Shown piece after piece: positions 57,365 through 64,000 of a stretch of 64,000 nt of DNA; the stretch's first letter is position 1; each line of letters begins with the position of its first letter. The position numbers and the translations under genes were made by a program. The stretch spans positions 1,984,001 through 2,048,000 of the forward strand of contig JALUTQ010000001.1 in assembly GCA_032718865.1 (NCBI GenBank), written 5' to 3'. Below the pieces are notes generated by a model. The model worked only from the letters and a program-made list of their open reading frames with translations, had not been told where the DNA came from and did no database searches. Origin of the DNA: Tilletia caries. Its lineage: Eukaryota > Basidiomycota > Exobasidiomycetes > Tilletiales > Tilletiaceae.

Positions 57365-58210
57365 ATGCAGCTCAACTCCAAGCTTTCCCTCGTCCTCTGC
57401 GCCCTGCTGGTGGCCCAGCCCATCACGTCCACTCCCGTCGCCAGCAACAACAACGCCGCCCAGCTGACTCCTCGCTCTGGCACCATCGGTTCTGGCGAGA
57501 ACAAGGGCGTCGACGTTGGCAAGGTGTTTGGCAACTTCTTCGAGGACAACAAGAAGGGAGGCAACGACCACGGCGATGACCACGGCAAAGGCCACGGCGG
57601 AAACCACAAGCTTGCCGAGAAGAAGCTCAAAGCGCTCAAGGCCGCCAAGAAGGAGGACAAGCACAAGGCTGCTGTGGCTGTCAAGGCAGCTACCCACTTC
57701 GATGCTGCCGCCTTTAAGGAGAACTCTCAGCACAAGAAGGCCGACCTGAAGAAGTTCAAGAAGGAGAAGAAGCAAGGCTCCGGCAAGGACGAATTCGGTG
57801 GCTTCGACCGTCGTGACGGCTTCGGTTTCCGTGAGGGACTCGACTTTGGAGACTTCGGCACTGGCCCCGGTGGCTTTGAGGGCGGCCGCTACGGTGGATT
57901 CGAAGGCAGCGTCGGCACTTTCAGTGGCAGCAGCAGCACGTCCGGCTTCCAAGGCGGTAGCTTCCTCGGTGCTCGCAGCTTCGACGGCGGAAAGGGCGGG
58001 AAGGGCGGCTCTCGCCACAAGAAGGAGAAGGTCGAGAAGATCGAAGCGCATCTCAAGAAAGACAAGAAGCACAAGGCTGCGGCGGAGGTCAATGCGGCCG
58101 CCAAGTTCAAGGCTGCTGCTGCTAAGGAGGATTTCAAGCACAACAAGGCCATCGCGAAGAAGCTCGCGGAGAAGAAGAAGAAGAACGGCTTCGGAGTGGG
58201 CTTCATCTAG
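57365..58210 (+). CDS. Secreted Lys/Gly-rich repeat protein, paralog 3
   Basis: 281 residues, nearly identical to paralog 2 (30963-31808), with signal peptide MQLNSKLSLVLCALLVAQPI and the same two Lys/Ala units, Gly/Phe/Ser linker and dibasic FDRRDGFG site. Differences include LDFGDFG for LDFEDLG and VNA for VNV. Promoter, leader and 3' flank are also conserved, so both copies should be expressed alike. Function unknown. Confidence 0.85.
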   Translation: MQLNSKLSLVLCALLVAQPITSTPVASNNNAAQLTPRSGTIGSGENKGVDVGKVFGNFFEDNKKGGNDHGDDHGKGHGGNHKLAEKKLKALKAAKKEDKHKAAVAVKAATHFDAAAFKENSQHKKADLKKFKKEKKQGSGKDEFGGFDRRDGFGFREGLDFGDFGTGPGGFEGGRYGGFEGSVGTFSGSSSTSGFQGGSFLGARSFDGGKGGKGGSRHKKEKVEKIEAHLKKDKKHKAAAEVNAAAKFKAAAAKEDFKHNKAIAKKLAEKKKKNGFGVGFI

Positions 58211-59205
58211 ATCTGTCTTCCCTCCTCTCGTCTCTGTCCTCTTTCCCGTCCCTCAATGAAATTCCCATCGTCACTCCTGCAACGCAATTGTCTGGAGGTC
58301 AGCTGAAAACGAGTGGACATGTTGAGAATGAAGAAAGAGCGATGTATGTGGCAATTCGCAAGCATGATTCACTGGCTGAGATGTACTCCCGCGCGCGACT
58401 CAAGTACGTTCTCATTTCGTTCACCAATAATGCTGGGCTGCACACCCGCAGTCTCCCAGGTGGCTTCAGTCTGATAGCAACCATGAAGGAACATGGGAAA
58501 GACCCACCCCAGGTGGGTGGGCGCGGGCTCGATTACGTTCGTGCCGAGTGCGATCGTGGGTCGCCCTGGGCGGGCGGGACCACTGAGCGATGCAGGACCG
58601 AATGGTAAACGTACTACAAGCCGGCGCCAGAAGAAAGGACAATGGAGAGAGTGGAGCATCGAGAAAAGCGTTGAGTGAAACGCGGAGAGGAAAGAGGAAA
58701 CGTTCTGAGAAACGAAACGAGATGCGAGAACCAGAAGAGGGTGCGGAGGGTGGGGAAAGAGAAGAAAGCAACGAGACTGAAGAGAAGGCAATGAACGTTC
58801 GTACACACTCGAGAGTGAGTAGGAAAGCGACGAGCGGTGAGAGTGCAAAGGGGGGGGGAGAAGATGGTGGTCCAGTCCTGCGAGCTTCCTGCTGCGAAGG
58901 AAGGAAATTTGCAGGGCCTCGAAATGAGAATGAGGCGGAGCGTTGCTCGATGCGTGTTGCCAGCAATCACCATCGAGTCAACTGGCTCCGATATTGCACC
59001 GCCGTCGACTCTCCCCACTGTCCGACTTGGGCGCAGCCGACGGATCGTCCGTGCGTCCGAAACCGGTACATCTCTTTCTCTCTCTCATTTCAACTCGCAG
59101 TCCTGATGGAACCATGCCGGCTAGAATGTATGTCTCTCTTCATTGGGCTGAATCACAGCACGGACTACCTTCATCAGTGCCACCAGGCATCCTGCAGATC
59201 CAAAT
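58211..59205. other. 3' flank of paralog 3, extra segment, module start
   Basis: 58211-58429 matches the flank of paralog 2. About 58430-59062 has no counterpart in copy A and shows no clear inverted repeats or gene; it is either an insertion in B or a deletion in A. 59063-59205 is the interrupted left part of MC module copy 3. Confidence 0.6.
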
Positions 59206-59507
59206 GGGTGACTTCAAGAATTGCCATTAATCATTAACATTAACATTAACAGTGGCATAGATCATTAAATCAATGCCTCACATAGGAGATCTATCCAGCC
59301 TGGATAGATTTTATTCCTCGTCGAGCCTGTCATTGATTTGAGATGCACGGTGTCGCTAAAATATCTGTCGTTAGAATTTTCCATTTTTGAAAATTTCAGC
59401 AAAATTAGTGGGCTGGAAATTTTGACTGTCAAGACTCAAGGCAGTGTCAAGCGCCTTCAGGCTGAGTGCTGACCACCACCGTCAAACTGCAGCCCCTGAA
59501 CGAAGTC

Positions 59508-60874
59508 ATGCCCAGAACGAACGGTTCTGCGCAGTACGGCAAGCTTGAGCTCAGCTGGCTCTTCCACTACGTCGAAAAACATCGTCCCCATGGCAGCAAC
59601 TACTGGGAGAAGGTAGCGAAGGACTACGTCCTTCGGGCTACGAGCAAGGGAAAGCCGCCCCGGACCGCTGCCAGCCTCAAGAAGAAATTCGACAACTTGT
59701 GCAAGAGTGTCAAACCAACCGGTGAGTGTACTAGAGTTCAGATACAGGACACTTATACTCATTAGTCATTACTTACTGAGGAAGATTGCTCATTGAATTC
59801 AAACAGGCGATCCTACTTGTCCTCCTGAAGTTCGGAAAGCAAAGCGACTTAGGCGCGATATCGAGTCCGAGCACGCGGTGGAGAGTACGGAGGACGACGA
59901 AGACGACGCAGATTTGGGTGAAGATCAGCCTCAAGAAGACGACGACGAGGCCCTGGAAGATTCGGACGACGACGACCCCGACAACTTCGACGTCACGGAT
60001 TCGGAGGACGACGACGAGGCCTCACCACCCGTCGTCACCGCTTCCTCGTCGTCTGCCGCCCTAAAGCCCCCCTCCACCACCACCAGCATTCCCTCCATCA
60101 GCTCGGACCCGACCATCACCACCACCACCAGCATCCCTTCCCCAACCGCCGACGCCACCACCTCTCTTGGCCCCGCCGCGTCGCTTGCTCCCTCCTCGCT
60201 TCCCGCGACCCCCAGGGCCGCGACCAGCAAGAAGCGGGCCCGGCCTGCCCTCGTCGCCCCCTCCTCATCCGCCTCCTCCACTCCCGGTCCCGCTTCGACC
60301 TCTGCCACCCCTCTCCCAGACCCCTCAGCCGCCCCTGCCCCCGTCTTCACCCCCAACCCAAAGCGCGTCAAGATCTCGGCCAAGGCGGGGGTCGGGGCGC
60401 TGAGCGCTTCCCCGGCGCCTGCGGCCTCTCAGCGCCGACTCCTGCAGTCGCTCACGAGCGCTGCGGAGTCGTTGGTGAGCTCTCCCCTTCCCCCCCCCTC
60501 CCCCACCCCCTTCTGACGCCTTCTCCTCACAGCAGCTGACCCAGTTGGCCTTCTCAGTGACCACTCTGGGCAGTCAGCTCGCTGCGCTCACCTCTCAGGT
60601 GGCGCAGCTGGAGATGCAGGTGATGCGGATGAGCTTCCAGGTGTCCAACCCTCTCCCTGTCCCTAACCCCCTCTCTGACCCTGCCCCCAGCACTGCCCTC
60701 TTTGCCTCTTCGTCCTCTTCCTCCCTCCCAAACACAGTCCCCTTCACCTTCTCTCAGTCACGCGACGCTCTGCGCTCTTCCCCCTCCCTTGGATCCTTCC
60801 TCCCTCCTCCTCCTCCTGCTCCAGCATCTTCTGCGTCTTCCATCTCGTTTTCCTCTTCCATGCCATATCATTGA
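59508..60874 (+). CDS. Harbinger Myb/SANT-like DNA-binding protein
   Basis: Three exons (59508-59721, 59807-60474, 60533-60874) join to 407 residues. The N-terminal trihelix/Myb-like domain reads KLELSWLFHYVEKHRPHGSN, YWEKVAKDYV, TAASLKKKFDNLCK, a pattern like gibberellin/Myb transposon accessory proteins. An acidic stretch (STEDDEDDADLGEDQPQEDD) follows, then a long Ser/Thr/Pro/Ala linker with an NKR-like SKKRARP and PKRVKIS (possible nuclear signals), then a coiled coil (LGSQLAALTSQVAQLEMQVM). In characterised Harbinger elements the Myb partner brings the transposase to the nucleus and to the ends. Start is the first ATG; the exact upstream leader is unknown. Confidence 0.85.
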
Positions 60875-60899
60875 AGGACTCAGTCTTATTGCATTGCTA

Positions 60900-62003
60900 T
60901 CAATTAGGACGTGCCTGCCATTCTGGGAAATACACCTCTTTTATCTGATTCAACCCAACTATCCTCGTCCTGAAGTTGTGAAGGCGGAAGACTACGTAGA
61001 GGAGCAGCGCTCGCTTGGTCTTGTGGACGGGGAGACGGAGGTCAAGGCGGCCGAAGGCGCCTTGCAGAGCCCTCATCCCCCACTCCGCCGATTGACGTTG
61101 GCGAGTTACGGCCTCCCACAGCCGCAGCTTGCTGACGTCGGTCTCCTTGCCGACGATCTTGTCCTTGGGCCTGCTCAGGATGCGCCCGGCAATCTCCGCG
61201 GTGTAGGGAAAGGCGGAGTCGGCAAGGACGGCGAAGGATCCTGGCGTGCGGGTGGGGTTGGTAAGGAGCTTGTACAGCCCTGCCGCTATCTTTGAATCAT
61301 GCCATGAGCCCGGGCAATTGAAACTGGTCCATGCTATTTCTCCATTGGGAAGGAACACTAGCACCTGACTGCAATAGGTATCCGCGAGCCAGCCGTTATA
61401 GTATGCATTTTGTTCGTCAACGTCGCCGGGCTGATATATGCGCAAGTTGAGGCCGTCCACAAATCCGAAGACGTGCTTGAGCAGCGGCTCCCGAGCTCTG
61501 ACAGCTGCTGCCATGGATTTCATCGTGTCTGGGGAAGGCCACCGGATGGCCCAATAGTCTGGGTCTGCTTCCATCATGACCCGTAGCGCGCGAAGCCCAA
61601 CCCAGATTGCCGGTGAGACCGCGCTCGGAACAATACCAAAGACGATTGAGATCGATTTCTGTCGTTGTGGAGTTGTGAGATAGTACAGAGTGAGAGCGAG
61701 ATGTGCGCGGACTGAGAGCAGACGAGGACGACGGACTTTGAGAGGTGGGGGCGGGAAGAAAGAAGACGCTTTGGCGAGCAGGAGATCGAAGGTCTTGACG
61801 TCTAGGCCGAAGACGGAGATGTACCCGCTGTCCTTGCGCGCGTGTAGGAGATGCGCTGCAGCCGAGAGGGATGGAGAGAGAAGGGAGGCTCGAGTGAGGC
61901 AGGGCTGGCGGCGCTTTGGCCTGAGGATGACCGCAGCAGCGCCCAGAAGCAGACCCATCAACACGCGCCGTCGGTGCTGTTGCTGGTGATAATAATGCGT
62001 CAT
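60900..62003 (-). CDS. Harbinger DDE transposase
   Basis: 367 residues from ATG 62003, single exon. DDE_Tnp_4-type nuclease: first Asp in FGFVDGLNLRIYQPGD, followed by NAYYNGWLADTYCSQVLVF and FNCPGSWHDSKIA, second Asp in FAVLADSAFPYTAE, and Glu in RQSAEWGMRALQGAFGRLDL, the standard Harbinger arrangement. The N-terminal part contains the helix-turn-helix-like region LSVRAHLALTLYYLTTPQRQ and VFGIVPSAVSPAI. All catalytic residues are present and no stop interrupts, so it appears active. It cuts and pastes the element using the 16-bp inverted repeats, creating 3-bp duplications. Confidence 0.93.
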   Translation of the reverse strand: MTHYYHQQQHRRRVLMGLLLGAAAVILRPKRRQPCLTRASLLSPSLSAAAHLLHARKDSGYISVFGLDVKTFDLLLAKASSFFPPPPLKVRRPRLLSVRAHLALTLYYLTTPQRQKSISIVFGIVPSAVSPAIWVGLRALRVMMEADPDYWAIRWPSPDTMKSMAAAVRAREPLLKHVFGFVDGLNLRIYQPGDVDEQNAYYNGWLADTYCSQVLVFLPNGEIAWTSFNCPGSWHDSKIAAGLYKLLTNPTRTPGSFAVLADSAFPYTAEIAGRILSRPKDKIVGKETDVSKLRLWEAVTRQRQSAEWGMRALQGAFGRLDLRLPVHKTKRALLLYVVFRLHNFRTRIVGLNQIKEVYFPEWQARPN

Positions 62004-63169
62004 ATTTATTTGCAATGTAATGATTCTATACGGCAAGGAAGATGGAGCGGGTCAACATCGAATTCACGAAGGTAACGAGGAGAGCACACTGCAATACACG
62101 GCTTACAAAAAAAAAATCGGCAAAAAAAATAATATGGAATCGGTCTTGGTGAGGGCGAGGTGAGCGAGGGGCGAAAGCAGGACCTTGATAAGGGGGGGGA
62201 AGGGCGAGAGTGAGGAGACTGGTAGCGGTAGAAGTCGGAAGTCCACAAGAAAAAAGAGCATTTGTTAATTGTCAGCATGGTTCTGACTTCTGGATGGAGA
62301 GCGACGCGTGACAGAAAAAATCGAGACGCGTCGCACTCACCTAGACGAGCCACGCGCGCCAGAAAGAGGCACCGACAGTGTCCACGATGCGAGGAATATC
62401 TGTAATGAAGAAGGAATGGAAAGGAAGTAAGACAGTGTTAGTATTCCGCTCCGTGTGTGACGCAGAGCAGGGGAAAAACTCACGAGGCGCAGGGACGAGA
62501 GCGGAGAACGGAGAGGCGGCAGCAGGAGGCCGGGGCAGAGAGAGATGGTGAGGTGGGCGGCCGGCGAGGAAGGTGGAAGACGGAGAGCCGGAGAGCGCCG
62601 AGCGAGAGGAGGACGACAGGCCGGGGGAGGAAAAGAGAGGTCGACCGTCGAGCAGGCGATGATTCCTGTGAGGGAAGAAGAGATATCATGTCAGCACAAG
62701 TTAGAGTAGTAGAGGTGACGATGAACAGGACGGCTATCACTACTCACGAGTCCTGGCGTCGGCGACGCCCACGGCCAGGGAAATCTTGAGCAGCCGAGCA
62801 GGTGAGGTGTGGAGGAGATGAGGAAAACTGGAGAGACAGAGACGGTAAGAGATGGATGGTCAGAGAAAGAAGGGAAGTGACAGAAGAGGGAGGAACATGC
62901 GACCTACCTTGACCTGGCAGAGGAGGAAGGTTTTGATCCAGGAAGTGCTGTGGAAAATCTGCGGAAAAAGGGGTGAGATCGTGGTGTGCGACGAGTCAGT
63001 CAGGCGCTGTGGTCGAGCCTGGCATTAACCCATATATCTGAAGCGCTCTCCCATTGATCCATTAATCATTAATCACGCCGGCATAAATCATTGGGATTCT
63101 TGAAGTCACCCAATATTTTCTTCAGAACGTTTTTACGGATATCAGAGCTCAGGACCTGGAAGATCATCG

Positions 63170-63261
63170 TTGACCGGTCGACCTGGGTCACAGTTATTCT
63201 CACCGCAACACAGTATGTCGCACTGGGCTGTACCGGTGCACCTCTTGCTCGCTATTCACTA
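63170..63261. repeat. 92-bp invariant element, copy 3
   Basis: Identical to 32240-32331; lies 59 bp right of the Harbinger end and about 300 bp beyond the stop of MC copy 3. Confidence 0.92.
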
Positions 63262-63562
63262 TATTTCTTACATAGATGTCATCCGTTCTCTGTAGGAAGC
63301 ATACGTGCGGCTCTCAGCGCCCTAAGCATTGTTGCTGTTGTATTGCTGACAGAATGATGCATCTCAGCTTGGACTCCGACGGGATGCTGCAACAGCGCAG
63401 AGATGTTGACCCTTGGCGCGTTGCCATTCCAGGAGGTACGAGATACCCATCCGCCACTGGTGCTCTGAACGACCGAACCAAAGCGAGATCAGCAATCTGT
63501 ACGAGAGTCATTCGTTTGGGCTTGCACTCACGATTTCGAGTGACTAAAGCTGCGTAGTTCTG

Positions 63563-63910
63563 TCACTGGTCATCTTCGTCGTTATCGCCGTCGTCTTCCT
63601 TGCCGTCTTCCTTGCCGTCGTCCTTGTCGTCCTTGTCGTCTGCTTCAGCGTCTTCTTCATCGTCGTCCTCGTCCTCGTCGTCTTCTGCTTCTGCTTGTGT
63701 TTTGATTTCGTCTTCCTCGTCATCTTCTGCTTTTGCTTCTCGCCAGAGTCTGTAGCAGTCATCGCACCTAAATAGGGCCAATGACTCTGTGTACTTCGTT
63801 CTCCACCCCTTGCAATCTGGATTGTCGCACTCGTTTTTCTCGATGCTCGGATCGCCCATGTCTTCGTTGCACGTGCCGCAGTAAGATTGGTCGTGAATTT
63901 CCTCGCACAT
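63563..63910 (-). CDS. MC-family small Cys protein with acidic tail, copy 3
   Basis: 115 residues from ATG 63910: MCEEIHDQSYCGTCNEDM, CDNPDC, about 15 residues, CDDCYRLWREAKAE, then a Glu/Asp tail with Lys (DDKDDKDDGKEDGKEDDGDN) ending DEDDQ. The Cys pattern matches copies 1 and 2; loops differ. Upstream DNA to the window end resembles the leader of copy 2 (GTTTGCGTGTG). Lies 450 bp right of the Harbinger insertion, which removed nothing from its coding part. Confidence 0.7.
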   Translation of the reverse strand: MCEEIHDQSYCGTCNEDMGDPSIEKNECDNPDCKGWRTKYTESLALFRCDDCYRLWREAKAEDDEEDEIKTQAEAEDDEDEDDDEEDAEADDKDDKDDGKEDGKEDDGDNDEDDQ

Positions 63911-64000
63911 CGATGTCGATTCGGCTAAGTTCCCTTTTGATCTGTAGAGAATAGTGACTGTGTAGCTGCTCTGTGTGTTCGTTTGCGTGTGTGAGGGGAG

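Larger units (their letters stand above)
59206..63111. mobile_element. Autonomous PIF/Harbinger DNA transposon
   Basis: 3,906 bp with perfect 16-bp terminal inverted repeats GGGTGACTTCAAGAAT and a 3-bp AAT duplication (59203-59205 and 63112-63114). A direct subterminal motif CCATTAATCATTAA sits near both ends (about 59224 and 63058). It carries the two genes expected of Harbinger elements, a Myb/SANT-like DNA-binding protein and a DDE transposase, convergent with 25 bp between stops. Both frames are intact. It is inserted in MC module copy 3: sequence left of 59205 continues directly at 63115 when compared with copies 1 and 2. About 1.1 kb (62004-63111) upstream of the transposase is non-coding or contains undetected 5' exons. 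Confidence 0.93.
55650..64000. repeat. Segmental duplication, copy B
   Basis: Counterpart of 29300-33420. It begins with a remnant of the 3' end of secreted gene 1 (GGCAAGGGCTTCTT), then the diverged 3' flank including a local duplication of about 50 bp near 55745-55800. The near-identical tract is 56172-58365. Interrupted by an extra segment of about 630 bp (58430-59062) and by the 3.9-kb Harbinger element. Confidence 0.88.

Noticed and set aside
63091..63357. 88-residue frame with homologs near 32125 and 52249
   Set aside because: The start lies inside the Harbinger end and conservation is of the DNA (92-bp element), not of the protein; copy 1 ends early.
1..64000. CRISPR arrays, operons, bacterial promoters
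   Set aside because: Eukaryotic gene structure throughout; no spaced direct repeats of CRISPR type.

Overview
The window is nuclear DNA of a filamentous or yeast-like fungus, most likely a basidiomycete. Genes carry many short GT-AG introns (mostly 50-120 nt). The conserved proteins (MCM7, hexokinase, peroxisomal thiolase, Het-C, Ncs6, mitochondrial cytochrome b5 reductase) are of fungal type. A large transposon-like gene at 40.3-44.8 kb resembles a family I know mainly from Basidiomycota. I cannot name the species.

Left part (1-27.4 kb) is ordinary gene-dense chromosome: a 5'-truncated glutathione S-transferase, MCM7 with MCB-like sites upstream, an intron-containing tRNA-Glu(CTC), a decayed gene, an 8-exon hexokinase, an SKL-ending peroxisomal thiolase, Het-C, NCS6, MCR1 (with an 11-nt micro-exon) and an RRM-like, probably mitochondrial protein. 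Two insertions break it: a recent Ty1/copia element (11442-17723, LTRs differing by one base, 5-bp target duplication) and two abutting Harbinger-like MITEs that share a TAA target site (24603-25781).

Right part (28-64 kb) is a fast-evolving, repeat-rich compartment. It holds three lysine/glycine-rich secreted proteins, two of them near-identical copies 26,402 bp apart inside an older and more diverged segmental duplication. It also holds a small family of 'MC' proteins: Met-Cys start, CxxC, C-x4-C, CxxC, usually with a long acidic tail (three tailed members, one tailless member, one member broken by a stop). The three tailed members sit in a duplicated module that also carries a 92-bp element identical in all copies. 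Mobile DNA is abundant: a complete two-gene PIF/Harbinger transposon (59206-63111) inserted into one module copy, a 719-bp Tc1/mariner-like MITE, and a divergent gene pair (38.35-44.85 kb) that looks like another two-gene DNA transposon. A frameshifted secreted-protein gene, 343-bp tandem repeats and GC-rich hairpin repeats fill the rest.

The contrast between the stable left half and the duplicated, transposon-loaded right half looks like a boundary between core chromosome and a subtelomere-like or otherwise dynamic compartment. No telomere repeat is visible, so that location is an inference.
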